Assembly: GCF_037392515.1 (NCBI RefSeq)
Contig: NC_090292.1
Location: 44,381,747 to 44,445,746, forward strand
From: Haliotis asinina
Lineage: Eukaryota; Mollusca; Gastropoda; Lepetellida; Haliotidae
DNA: 64,000 bases
Reading direction: 5' to 3'
How positions within the stretch are numbered: the first letter of the stretch is position 1; every line of letters begins with the position of its first letter. Under the pieces are notes generated by a model that had not been told where the DNA came from, did no database searches, and was given only the letters and a program-made list of their open reading frames with translations. A program made the translations under genes and the position numbers. Below, in pieces: positions 32,235-42,486 of the stretch.

Positions 32235-32500
32235 GTGACAGATCGTGGTCGCCTTAGGGTGACGACCAACAGACAGGATCGTTACATTGTGAACTCCCAT
32301 TTACGTAACTGCTTCCTTCAAACCACGACTACAGCTCGACACAGACAACAGAGGCTTCTGCGGGAACGACAGCGCCTGAGTTGGAGACACATGCAGCGGC
32401 GTGACATTGTTTTCACTTATGAGAGCTTATTTCGTATCGATGCCGCAGGCGGTCATGTCAGGATCTGGCGTCGTAAGAATAAACGGATCCGTGGCCTCTG
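32235..32500 (+). pseudogene. Tc1-type transposase relic
   Basis: Encodes GRLRVTTNRQDRYIVNSHLR, comparable to the linker region of the transposase at 22900-23912 (ARVTTPRQDRDIARRHIRDR). After an internal deletion it continues to a first catalytic block (IVFTYESLFRIDAAGGHVRIW), in which Tyr occupies the place of the catalytic Asp. Second half absent. No terminal repeats were found. An old, dead copy of a related family. Confidence 0.65.
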
Positions 32501-32919
32501 TGTTTTGGAAACTGACCGTTGCGGAGGGCCTTCCATTTCGCTCCAACACCTCATTCGGTTCTCCGAGTGCACACACCGCCAGACTCACCCAATAATTCCT
32601 GACTATCAGTAACACCCAGGCGATGAACTGACCTACTTGACCACAAGTAATTCGTACCTTGTTTTATGTGAGACTGTTGACCCGTTTCTTTTGTAGCTGA
32701 GTATACATTCTAAGACCGACAAGTAACAACCGGAATTGTATTTACCTCATGACGACTGTTTCTTATACCGGCGTGACTTGACGAAACTGCGTATTGGCAA
32801 AGTAAGATTGCCATTTGAACTGAGGGGATATTATACCAACAATACTGCGACTATGTAAAGTGTGTAAGATATGCTTGATGATGAATTTCATTTTCTTATG
32901 TCCATCTTATGAAAGCTTA

Positions 32920-32980
32920 GGCACCCGTAGCGAGCTACCTCCTCGTGGTAGGTGCTGGGTAACGCCAGGAGGTCGCCACC
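32920..32980 (+). ncRNA. Decayed HDV-like ribozyme of the I-like LINE relic
   Basis: GGCACCC pairs with GGTGCT (the seventh pair is now C-A). L3 CTCCTC and GGGTAACGCCAGG are still recognisable. P2 (GCGAG / GTCGC) is partly mismatched. Probably inactive. Confidence 0.6.
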
Positions 32981-33640
32981 CCCTCCGTTGAGGACCTGGA
33001 GGCATATTTGGCTCACCAACACGTTTGCCGTGGACTGCGGTCCTGTGTCGGTGGAGGAAGGGATCCTGGTGGTTGAGTACTGTCAACGGGCCTGGGACCG
33101 TGTTCCTGTTGCTCAACACAACACTTTGGCCTTGATTTCACCTAGACGGGTGGTAGAACTGGCCCGGTTCATGAAATCATACATATATATGTTTGTGGTT
33201 ACTTTAATATGTCTCGTCTTGGTAAACATATGTGTGCATACTATGCATGTACTGTTTCACTATGTTGATTTCTCCGTCATAAGGGATAAAATATTCAGCC
33301 TCAAGACAGTAAAGGACCTTTTCGATATGGTTAATTATCATGTAATCATTTCTTTTTTTAAAACAGATATGTTTGTTAAATGCATGTAAATAAATGAAGT
33401 TTTATTCTTGGTTGTGCAGCTCATGAACTTAATAATGATTGTGGCTGTATCGTCTCGGGAGGTTGAGGTACCTACTCTTCCAGATTACCGGATAACAGCT
33501 CTATTTTCACCGCTGAATCTAACGCCATGTTAACGTATGTAATCTTTTCACACTGTCTTTCTTGCCTTCAGGCTATTAAAAATATTTCTTGTAAACATCC
33601 ACTTTTAACTGAAATTTTTGAAATGTACAATAATCTTGCC
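32920..33640 (+). mobile_element. Rearranged relic of the I-like LINE
   Basis: Contains the 5' end with a decayed ribozyme (32920-32980) and leader to about 33175. A piece of the ORF2 C-terminus follows (33241-33390, FSVIRDKIFSLKTVKDLFDM), then a piece of RNase H (about 33480-33640, LPDNSSIFTAES, HCLSCLQAIKNISCKHP). The RNase H piece should precede the C-terminal piece, so the order is inverted. No function expected. Confidence 0.75.
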
Positions 33641-33681
33641 CGTGTTTTATATTATTGTCTACTTTACGTGAAATGTTTTTA

Positions 33682-33702
33682 CCCCCCCCCCCCCCCCCCC
33701 CC
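33682..33702 (+). repeat. Poly-C tract
   Basis: Uninterrupted run of 21 C on the plus strand, a mononucleotide repeat prone to length change. No relation to a gene seen. Confidence 0.9.
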
Positions 33703-34240
33703 ACCCCTATGTGACGTATGTGATAACCTAGTGGTTCCATTGCCCATCATAGACAGATTTTACTATCCCAAATGGTCTTATTTTTGTACAAATTGCTTTC
33801 CTCACAATAAGGTTGAGGCATTGCCGATGTGTCATTAGAATTCAACTCACTCAGAAACTTCATCTCAGACTAGAATCAGAATTGTATAATCGTGTTTTCA
33901 TCAAAAATGAAAAAAAAACAGTTTAACCAATTTACTCAATTTTATTAGTTCACGGGATACAGTGATAACATGACAAATACAAATAGGAAAACACACATAA
34001 CAGGTTGGCTTGTCTCACTTTATTGCCCTAGAAAACAATTACTCAAAGGCCAAATTCACTACGACTCACAGTTGCCTTGGGGCTAAAATACATTACTTCA
34101 TTGTTTAAATTCTCAGGTTATACAACTAATTTGAAATATCTAATACAAGTCATACACGTGCGATATATTGTTGAGTAGGAAATGACTGTCTTCGTTGAGG
34201 CAGTATCGAGTGTTCTACCTTTAAGACAGGTTACTTTTAG
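33703..34240. other. Non-coding stretch
   Basis: No gene or known repeat recognised. Confidence 0.35.
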
Positions 34241-34940
34241 TGAGTGAGTGAGTTTATATTTATCGTCACATCGGCAATATTTCAGCCATATCGTGACGGG
34301 AACAAAACACTGAAATGGAATATATGTGTATTATAAAAAACCTCTCGACAAAGGACAGTAAAACAACTACAGTATAACAATTTGAGTTAAAACTAGCATG
34401 GAGAGATAAAACTAATATCAACATTTAGACAATACAATATAAAAACTATAGATCGCCAACAAAAGAAGGTAGATCACCATACTAGGGACCATGGGGACTT
34501 ACAGTATCTTTGCTACCTGCAACGACCCTAGTTGGATTTACACCATCCCTTCAGCTGCTGGTGAGTGTACAATATGCTAGCCAAAATTAAAACAACAGGA
34601 ATACTACGATTAAAAACCTGGTAGACTTAAATTTTCTATGAATGTTTTTGGACTTATGTACTCTCTCAGGAGGACAATAATTATACAATACTTCAACCCC
34701 CTTTGAGGGTACAGCCACTAACAACTCTAGTTACGAATCTAAAATACCAATTATTAAAATACATCATTTTACAGAAATATATTGCTCATAATTCAATCAG
34801 AAAATCAATGTCTTTTAAAACTCCAATAATTAAATGAGATCTAACGCTGGTAAAAAGATCCTTAATTGTTTTAACTGTAAAATACTTATCCCTTGTGATG
34901 GAGAATTCAACACAGTCAAGCAAGATATGCTTGACCGTAC
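34241..34940 (-). mobile_element. I-like LINE 3' fragment
   Basis: 5'-truncated copy: the end of ORF2 (about 34940-34786, including FSITRDKYF and a terminal LIEL stop) and the complete 3' UTR down to the AGTGAGTGAG end at 34241. Typical result of incomplete reverse transcription. Confidence 0.85.
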
Positions 34941-35310
34941 AAGGTTACATTTAATATTATCCAGTGCCATTACCCAGATATTGTTTTAAAACGAATGCTT
35001 GTTGTGCTGTCTCCAACAGACAATACGCTCAACGACGCTAAGGCTGAAATGACGTCGGATGAAAAACAGAAAAAAAACACACACACATCACTGCATGGAG
35101 CTAAACGTCAGATGGTGGGATAAGGTGAATGAAAACACGTACAGCTTAACACTCATCTCTTACACTATACAGAGCTGTTTCATTGAGATACACCAGGGAT
35201 ACCTGTAACATTATTCCAAACTGGCAACATTGTTTCCAAGACAACATTACCACAGTGCTATCGCTAGTCAGTTCTTAAAAGACCAGTGAAGTTCCCGGGG
35301 TACAATAGGC
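34941..35310. other. Non-coding stretch
   Basis: No gene seen; includes a short A-rich and CA-rich run near 35065-35088. Confidence 0.35.
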
Positions 35311-35558
35311 CCTCAGCAGCCCATGCTTACCATAAAAGGCGACTCAGCTTGTCGTAAGAGGCAACTAACGGGATCGAATGGTCAGGCTCGCTGACTTGGT
35401 TGACACATGTCATCGGTTCCCAGTTGCGGAGATCGATGATCATGTTGTTGGTCACTGGAGTGTCTGGTCCAGGCTCGATTATTTACGGACCGTCGCCATA
35501 TAGCTGGAATATTGCTGAATGCGGCTTAAACCTAACCTCACTCACTCACGCACTCACT
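35311..35558 (+). repeat. SINE-like element
   Basis: Well preserved member of the family at 30606-30835, with head GTAAGAGGCAACTAACGGGA, tail ATATAGCTGGAATATTGCTG and terminal ACTCACTCAC repeats. Confidence 0.8.
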
Positions 35559-35575
35559 AAGTTCTTAAAATAATA

Positions 35576-35735
35576 GCCGACTACAGGCATCAGGTGGTGT
35601 AGCCCGCTGGCACATGTCACTGTATCCCAAATGCGTACATCAATGCCCATGGCGTTAATCACTGAGTTATCTGGTCGAGACACAATAACGTACAAATCAC
35701 TGCCATACAGCTGAAATGTTCCTGACTGATCAATT
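35576..35735 (+). repeat. Degenerate SINE-like element
   Basis: Follows the pattern of the preceding copy (GTGTAGCCCGCTGGCACATG, CATCAATGCCCATGG, ATACAGCTGAAATGTTCCTG) but is older. No ORF. Confidence 0.55.
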
Positions 35736-35820
35736 AAACAAACAAACAAACAAACACAACTTCCCCAGGCACGTCCTCGCCCACATCGGTGTCAACACAT
35801 TCAACGTCACTTGATGTATT

Positions 35821-35995
35821 CTAATTCTGTATCGGCCTCAGCTCCAGATAGCCAGAACCGCTGACTGAGGCAGGCTGCCCCTCATATTTGAGCCCATCGT
35901 ACATCCTTGCTTCATCAACGACATCGTAGTGAGGAGCATCTCCTGCCTCTGGGGGCACGTCCATGTTCTGGGTAGGAGTGACGTACAGTTGGAAC
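35821..35995 (-). CDS. MEGF/Draper-like receptor gene, terminal exon (cytoplasmic tail)
   Basis: Minus-strand exon with acceptor TTTGCAG before 35995, entered in phase 2, reading 58 codons to TAG at 35821-35823. The encoded tail begins FQLYVTPTQNMDVPPEAGDA and contains tyrosine motifs HYDVV, YDGL and YLEL; the last two are YxxL motifs separated by 13 residues. Phase and order match the transmembrane exon at 37218-37338. In MEGF10/Draper-type engulfment receptors, tail YxxL pairs recruit SH2-domain kinases; the similar role here is inferred. Confidence 0.65.
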
Positions 35996-36149
35996 CTGCA
36001 AATGTTTGACAGGCATCATGTTATGGACACGTATTATGGATAACTTCAACACAGTGCATAAAGAGCTGTTATCTCTACTCTGCGTATTCGTTTAAACCTG
36101 TTTGTTTATACTACATATATCTTACAATATCGGACTAGGCTAGGTCAAG

Positions 36150-36290
36150 TTGGATGACGTGAAATTTTATACCTTAGATAGATGTTCATGCTGTTATTCA
36201 CATGATTATCTGGACGAGACTCAATTATTTACATATAGCTGGTATATTGCTGAATACCGGATAACACCAAACGTAAATATTCACTCGCTC
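36150..36290 (+). repeat. Degenerate SINE-like element
   Basis: Retains ATTATCTGGACGAGACTCAA and CATATAGCTGGTATATTGCT of the SINE-like family; head lost. Confidence 0.5.
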
Positions 36291-36759
36291 ATGTGTCTAA
36301 CTGCCACGCTGGTACGTTGCTTTGTTTTTGTTTCCGTGTTTTCAGGACCTGTTTTATTCTACCCTCACAAATCACTCCCCATGCATCCAAACATGTGAAA
36401 TTCATGTCCGTCATGTAGTTCTAATGTGTCTACTTGTGCGACGTGTAAAATTCCTATATGTCATTCACTTTGTATGAATATTATCAAGGTATTCCCGTCT
36501 ATCTACTTGTGGGTTGTTTTATCATACCTATGACCCGCTTCCGCTGTGTGTTTGTAATGACGAGATAAGGAAATAGTAACATCATGTCAGCACGAGGCAA
36601 AACCGGAATTGAAATGATCAATCGAATCTTCCGTGTAATGCCTCGGTCAGCTCAGGTTGGTGCATGGCGGGCTACAAGTTGTATATTCGGTCCGTGAAGA
36701 CCAGAGTTCCATCTCGTCAATACGTGACGTGTTATATATTGATATTATTTATATATTGC

Positions 36760-37070
36760 ATTGTCTTCTTTAATTACAACGTTTAACTTTTCATGCTAGT
36801 TTTATGTTTATATCTGTGATATTGTAGTATCTTACTGTCCATCGTTGACATGTTTTTTTATAATGCATACATATTCCTTACCAACGTTAAATGTTCTCGT
36901 CACGATATGGCTGAAGTATTGACGATGTGACCTTAAAAGTTAACTAACTCACTCACGAGTATTTTACTGTCCATCGTTGGCACGTTTTTTATAATGTACA
37001 TACATTTCTTCCTAATGCTAAATGTGGCTAAATATTGATGGTGTGACGTAAAATGTTTTCTCACTCACCC
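36760..37070 (+). mobile_element. Two I-like LINE 3' UTR fragments in tandem
   Basis: First copy about 36760-36955, ending ACTAACTCACTCAC after CACGATATGGCTGAAGTATT. Second copy about 36956-37070, with the same TTTACTGTCCATCGTTG start and a decayed tail. Both are very short 5'-truncated inserts or a local duplication. Confidence 0.7.
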
Positions 37071-37217
37071 TACCTCTTCAATACAAAATAAGACATTCAT
37101 ACGCTGAACACAGAACACCACAGCAGTTCACGTGGGTTCCGGTATAACTCTAAGGAACCACGTGCTATTGTGAATTCGCGTTACAGAATCTCGTGGTACA
37201 TTCATGCCATCACTCAC

Positions 37218-37338
37218 CTTTCTGTTCTCAAACGTTGACAGTAACTGCAGCATGTAGCCAGGGCAACCATTACAAGGAAAATGAGAAAGGCTGCAGCTAG
37301 TCCTGCAGATAGCGATGTTGCCAATTCAACGTCGATAC
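37218..37338 (-). CDS. MEGF/Draper-like receptor gene, transmembrane exon
   Basis: 121-bp minus-strand exon between acceptor TTTGGTAG (before 37338) and donor GTGAGTG (37217-37211), entered in phase 1 and left in phase 2. It encodes IDVELATSLSAG, then a single hydrophobic helix (LAAAFLIFLVMVALATCC), then a basic stop-transfer (SYCQRLRTER). Upstream it accepts the phase-1 donor of the EGF exon at 38680; downstream it matches the phase-2 acceptor of the tail exon. Together they give a type I membrane protein with extracellular EGF-like repeats. Confidence 0.72.
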
Positions 37339-38039
37339 CTACCAAACAACGTGGATAACAAGTTAATCTAATAAAGAAGAACGTTTACTTTAGTCCCGTT
37401 GATGGTGTTGTAACCAGCTCTACGTTGATACCCACTATACAACGAAGATAACGAGTTAATAAAATGAAGGAGAGTCTACTGCTTGCCTATTGATAGTGCT
37501 GTAGCCAAACAAAGGGGCTTACAAGTTACTACAACAGCGACAAATGGTTGCACGAAATAATACTCGTCTCGCGTTAAATAGTAGCATCACTAATTAAAAT
37601 GATGCATCGATTCTTCCGTGTAATGCCTCGGTCAGCCTAGTTGGGTACAGGGTGGGCTACAAACCTTCATATTCGGTCCATGAAGACCAGAGTTTAACAC
37701 AACGAACAGCATCCCACCTCGTCAATACAAAATGAGACATTCATGCGCTGAACACAGAACACCAAAGCAATTCACATGAGTCCCAGTTTAACCCACGACA
37801 GCGGCAAATGATTGCTCGAAATAGTACTCGTCTCGCATTACCCAGACGATGTCCTACATTCCTACTTTACCACAAATACTGTATATGCGTACCCTATTCA
37901 GGGAGGAGAGTTACACCATTATCACGTTCTTGAGGAGTATTCGATAAAGACCAACTGTTACCAGATACGGACGTCATTTTACTTTTATTAATATTAGAAG
38001 CAACCACCTGACCCTGATTAACCATTACGAGTCCCCTTT
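37339..38039. other. Intron sequence of the EGF-repeat gene
   Basis: No exon recognised. The text near 37360-37500 repeats part of the preceding exon-intron edge in degenerate form (TACCNACNANACAACG seen three times), so local duplication is likely. Confidence 0.4.
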
Positions 38040-38161
38040 AGCCTGTAATTACATGACGTACATCCGCTTGAACAAGTCTTACATCCAGCCCCACAATAGG
38101 AGTCGATAAGTCCAGACACACAGGATGAACCCAACTGTCATTGTCCTCCATCAGAACCACC
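38040..38161 (-). pseudogene. Degenerate EGF-like exon copy
   Basis: The minus strand reads GGSDGG then QLGSSCVSGLIDSYCG and further Cys pairs, clearly related to GGCDGGYCQLGSTCVSGCVD of the exon at 38680-39024. The frame is broken by a TGA where the intact exon has Tyr-Cys. It probably arose by tandem exon duplication and is skipped. Confidence 0.6.
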
Positions 38162-38672
38162 TGATACATCATCACGTGTTTAACTGTTACATGACGTACA
38201 TACAATTGCTCTCACGTGTTAAACTGTTACTTGACGTACATACAATTGCTCTCACGTGTTAAACTGTTACATGACGTACATACAATAGCTCTCACGTGTT
38301 AAACTGTTACATGACGTGCATACAATAGCTCGCACGTGTTAAACTGTTACGTGACGTACATGCAATAGCTACCTGATACATCATCACGTGCTAAACTGTT
38401 GCGTGACGTACATACAATAGCTACCTGATACATCACCACGTGTTAAACTGTTACATGACGTACATACAATAGCTCTCACGTGTTAAACTGTTACATGACG
38501 TGCATACAATAGCTCGCACGTGTTAAACTGTTACGTGACGTACATGCAATAGCTACCTGATACATCATCACGTGCTAAACTGTTGCGTGACGTACATACA
38601 ATAGCTACCTGATACATCACCACGTGTTAAACTGTTACATGACGTACATACAATAGCTACCTGATACATCAT
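38161..38672 (-). repeat. Intronic minisatellite of 40- and 52-bp units with a 184-bp higher-order repeat
   Basis: Eleven CACGTG boxes start at 38173, 38213, 38253, 38293, 38333, 38385, 38437, 38477, 38517, 38569 and 38621, giving spacings of 40,40,40,40,52,52,40,40,52,52. The 40-40-52-52 block (184 bp) occurs twice in succession. Each unit carries CACGTG or a variant plus TGACGTRCA (E-box and CRE-like). The 52-bp units add a segment that, on the minus strand, reads GTATCAG followed by GTAGC, a copy of the splice donor of the adjacent EGF exon. Confidence 0.92.
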
Positions 38673-38679
38673 CACGTAC

Positions 38680-39024
38680 CTGATACACTGTTGCAATCAG
38701 TTCCGTAGTGGGAGTCTACACATCCAGACACACAGGTTGACCCCAGTTGACAATATCCTCCATCACAACCACCTGGACATGGTGTACAGTTATCTCCTGG
38801 AATGTCACATGGTATGCTGCATCTCTGGCCTTGATATCCTGGCTCACAACCCTCGGTGCAGCGTCCACTACCGTCGACAGATTGATAACACAGGTTACCT
38901 TTACAATGACCATCGCACACGGAGAAGCATTTCAAATCAAAGTACCCTGTGTCACAGTCAGTGAGGCAATGTCCCGTCCTGTTGTCGCAGTCAAAACAGT
39001 GCTGGTTGTCCAGACATGGGCCAG
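38680..39024 (-). CDS. MEGF/Draper-like receptor gene, EGF-repeat exon
   Basis: Minus-strand exon of 345 bp (115 codons) between acceptor TTTTCAG (before 39024) and donor CAG/GTACGT (38679-38674), entered and left in phase 1, the standard symmetrical phase for EGF-repeat exons. It encodes about three EGF-like or laminin-type repeats (CLDNQHCFDCDNRTGHC, CKGNLCYQSVDGSGRC, CPGGCDGGYCQLGSTC). The repeat spacing fits the multiple-EGF family (MEGF10/11, SREC, Draper). Signal peptide and further repeats are expected upstream but were not identified. Reading past the donor meets TGA within three codons. Confidence 0.75.
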
Positions 39025-39178
39025 CTGAAAATGAAGCTACAGGTAGATATTCATAGGTGAGTGAGTTCGATTTGACTGACAGTGTGTGATGAAAGTTCAT
39101 TCTGAAGCATAGTCTTAAAAATAGTCACTGCAAAGGCTTTGGATATTGTCGACATGGCTATTAATATTAACACACTTA

Positions 39179-39260
39179 TCAGCGCAAAGTAAATCAGTGA
39201 GGCAATGTCCCGTCGCGTTGTCACAGTCAGAACAATGCTGTTTGTCCAAACATGGGATAG
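39179..39260 (-). pseudogene. Degenerate EGF-like exon copy (5' part)
   Basis: The minus strand shows an acceptor (ATTTCAG) followed by IPCLDKQHCSDCDNATGHCL, almost identical to the start of the exon at 38680-39024. It then loses the pattern after LTD. Probably a truncated exon duplicate. Confidence 0.55.
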
Positions 39261-39664
39261 CTGAAATTTCGTGTGCAGGTATTTATCACATGATATTTGC
39301 AAAGGATTTAATATACTGAATGTGGTGCGTAAATAGCGTTGGCAGTTCTACCCTTGACCTTTTCTGAAAGTTAATATATTGACTCCAAATAACTGAAAGC
39401 CTCTATACCTTACAACGGGTAACGAAGTAACGAGGTCAGATGAGCAATATTAACGATAGACTTTCTACCTTGAGTATAAAGTACCGAGTATGTTATCCAT
39501 ATGTACAGCTTCTCCATGTCGGTCATTCTGTTTACCTATACCAACCTGAAAGAACAATGTGTGACAAAGAAGATTGCCCCCTCAACGCAAGCAAAGAAAC
39601 AACAACCGTTGGCTTACAAGATAAACGTCCAGGAGATATGCAAATAAAAACACTCACATGAAAG

Positions 39665-39800
39665 TGGATGAGTGTGTGAGTTCATTTAGCAATGTTCCAG
39701 CAATATCACGCAAGAAACGGCCTTCATACCCATGTGATAATTCGAACCTTCGTCTTAGGCACGAGAAGCGAATCTTTTAACCACTGGGCTACCCCATCGA
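39665..39800 (-). repeat. tRNA-derived SINE
   Basis: On the minus strand the head has TAGCCCAGTGGTTA (A-box-like) and GGTTCGAATT (B box) about 40 nt apart. The body ends GATATTGCTGGAACATTGCT and CTCACACACTC. The internal RNA polymerase III boxes identify a tRNA-type SINE head. The tail resembles the other SINEs here. Confidence 0.75.
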
Positions 39801-40615
39801 CTCCCTAAGAGGTGAAAGAAGCTCGGATGGGATTATGTATTTTGGGTAGTATTCGTTTTTTGTATTTGTAGCATGATATATCTACTGATTAAGAAATACT
39901 CTCTGCAAAATTCAGAGTAGCCTAGAGGCAATCGCACACACACACATACTTCCGTGTACAGAACCACTAAATATGATTTAAATAGAACCAAGAATGTTCA
40001 ACACAGATACTTACAGTGTGGTAGGATGTTTTTGACCCTCCTCTTTGTACAGGAGGGTAGCTCTGGGTGAATTTGGGGGAATGTTTGACTCTGACGTGTC
40101 GGCGGCAGCTGTTGTTGTTGTTGTTGAAAGTAGCATCTGCTGTAAGTATCACTTCCTCTTTACAGGGATGATAAAGATGTAATTACTCTCAAGGAAATAG
40201 TACCTAGGTTTAATGTTTCAGATACTGAGGAAGACGTACGTTGAACAATGTATTAATACTTGAATTACAAGGTCAAAAACTTGGCATTGTTAAGTTGACG
40301 GTTGTTTTATGAACTTGGCATTGTTAAGTTGGCAGCTCTGAAATTGACTCGCAGATCTGCATGAATAGTGACATAACATGTGTGATGGTACAGTCAGGCA
40401 GTCTGACGATCGGAACAAGGTTTAAATTCCATTAACTGAGTGGCAGTTTAGACATTTGGAAGTACAATAATGCCATTTTCTGATGGCTTACAAGATCAAC
40501 AACAGTACAATAATCAATGTTGTTATCCAACTGTAGCTGTCACTTTGTAATGAAAAATTAATTAAATAGTTTTACCTTGCAGAGGAAATGTACATTTCAT
40601 CATTCCACGTGCACA
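39801..40615. other. Non-coding stretch
   Basis: No supported gene. A minus-strand segment at about 40012-40130 is open and followed by the donor-like GTAAGTATC, but it has no recognisable domain. Confidence 0.3.
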
Positions 40616-40715
40616 CGTGTGTGTGTGTGTGTTGGCGTGTGTGTGTGTGTGTTGGCGTGTGTGTGTGTGTCTGTGTGTTGTGTGTGTGTGTGTTGTGTGT
40701 GTATGTTGGTGTGTG
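40616..40715 (+). repeat. (GT)n microsatellite
   Basis: Interrupted GT repeat with TTGGC, CTGTG and TATG variants. It opens spurious Cys/Val-rich frames. Confidence 0.9.
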
Positions 40716-41182
40716 GGGATTGGATGCATTACTGTGGTGGTGTGTTCACGCTAACTGTACATGTTACCAATGTATGCTTTAATCTGAACATTGATTTGGG
40801 AGAGATATTCGAGAGAAAAGCTATGACCGTTACGTGTGTAGTGTAGATGATCTGTTTCTTACATTTGCACATTGGACTTACCAAGCTGCCACAACGGATT
40901 CCGAGTTAAATACCACACACGACTCCAGAGCTACAATCTTTGTTATAGACGTATTCGTATGCGTGGAAGGAAAATACTGGATGGTCAGAATCTGCCTTGA
41001 GTTACTAGCCATGTCTAGAACAGAGCTAGTGCATGTACATCTGTTTGTTAGAAGCGGCTTAGATCTAGATATACATGAATTAACATTTAACGTAGCCCCC
41101 TACAGCATACCAACTTGGAAAATGCCACATGAAGCTGTTTTTATTATTTTATTTCATGTACTTTTGTAACCCGAAACACATG
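40716..41182. other. Non-coding stretch
   Basis: A 111-codon frame at 40834-41169 has no recognisable motif, signal peptide or splice context, so it is not called. Confidence 0.3.
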
Positions 41183-41460
41183 CAGGTAGCAGAAGTACTG
41201 TAAGTCCCCATGGCCCCTAGTATGGTGATCTACCTTCAGTTGTCGGTTTTCTATAGCCAGTTTTTATATTGTATTGCCCGAATAGTGATATTAGTTTAAC
41301 TTTTCACGCTAGTTTTAATTCAGATTGTGATATTCTAGTTGTTTTACTGTCCTTTGCCGACAGGTTTTACAATATACATATATTACTTTTCATTGTTAAA
41401 TGTTCTCGTCACGATATGGCTGCCATATTGGCGCTGTGACGTTAAATATTAACTCACTCA
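41183..41460 (+). mobile_element. I-like LINE 3' UTR fragment
   Basis: Matches the last ~280 bases of the I-like 3' UTR (GCAGGTAGCAGAAGTACTGT through CACGATATGGCTGCCATATT to AACTCACTCA). Severely 5'-truncated. Confidence 0.8.
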
Positions 41461-42473
41461 AATTAACACGAAACGCCAACAAAAATAGCGGGAACAGAAG
41501 TGGAGAGAATCCTGTGTTAATACACAGAACCTAGCAGAAATGAAACAGTGAAATAATATTCTAAACTCCAACCAACTTTTAAGTGGCGCTGAAAACTTTT
41601 TACACTTCATCTGGCAGCAAGATTGCAGAACCGATCTGTGTCTGGCAAAGCACAGTTTAAAGCATCCGTTGCTAACAGCTTCCAGGATCGTCCGGATACT
41701 AATTAGTCTCTCGTAAGACCCACTAACGCTATGAGTTTGGAAATAGGATTTTTAAAACATATGTAACGAAATGTCTCGGTCAACGGATGTGCACAAGCGA
41801 AAATATCAATGTTAAATTCGGTGTGGTTGAAAGCTTCCAGGGAAAACTAAAAACAGATTATGGTGATATTTGATCACAGTTTCCCATAAGAATTCTGTAA
41901 ACGTTATACCGGACATACTGCGACCTCCATATAGGGTAAATGACGTCTTTGGCGAAGGTCAGACGTTACTTAACGAATGGAAGGTCACACGTTAATTAAC
42001 GAATGGAAAGAAAACTAACACGTAAACGGACCCCTTTAGCACCAAAACCTCCAGTGACGATACATAGCAGCAAAATTATTTTCGGCAAAGGATGCGCGGA
42101 TAACTGAAGCAGGGAGATATTTTATGGGGATAAATCACGTTAAGCATGGACATCCGCTCACGTTTAAGATTAACGATTATAAGGACCAGACCAGTGAAGA
42201 GCTACAGTTGTTGACAGCGCCCAAGTCTTGCGATATAGACAAAGAGATAAAGTATAAGTTATATCAGATCACTGTCGTAAAAGAAGACTTAGCGAGATGG
42301 AAATGATACCCCAAAACATCCGATCAGTGGATAACCCGCGAGGACGTTGTGCACAAAGAGCGATTCCCATCCAAGCATTGTGCGTGATATTAACTATTTC
42401 ACTCGTCGCGGTTGTATTGATAGTAACACACCCTTTGGACATCCTTTCTGTTTTAAAAGATCTAGATATACCT
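41461..42473. other. Non-coding stretch
   Basis: No gene or repeat recognised. Short frames at 42124-42497 are shared by chance with the LINE junction and are not supported. Confidence 0.35.
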
Positions 42474-42486
42474 CTTAAGCGCTTAT
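42474..42486 (+). repeat. Target-site duplication of I-like LINE copy 3 (left)
   Basis: CTTAAGCGCTTAT here and at 49138-49150, 13 bp. Confidence 0.95.

Noticed and set aside
33527..33838. 103-codon plus-strand frame
   Set aside because: It is an RNase H relic of the I-like LINE run into a poly-C tract.
38161..38672. CRISPR array
   Set aside because: Units are directly adjacent without unique spacers, the pattern is a higher-order minisatellite, and the genome is eukaryotic.
39967..40152. Minus-strand exon ending at a GTAAGTATC donor
   Set aside because: Only the donor looks good; the peptide (Asn or Thr runs from a CAA repeat) and phase do not connect to the EGF gene convincingly.
40577..40846. 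Val/Cys-rich frames
   Set aside because: Translation of a (GT)n microsatellite.
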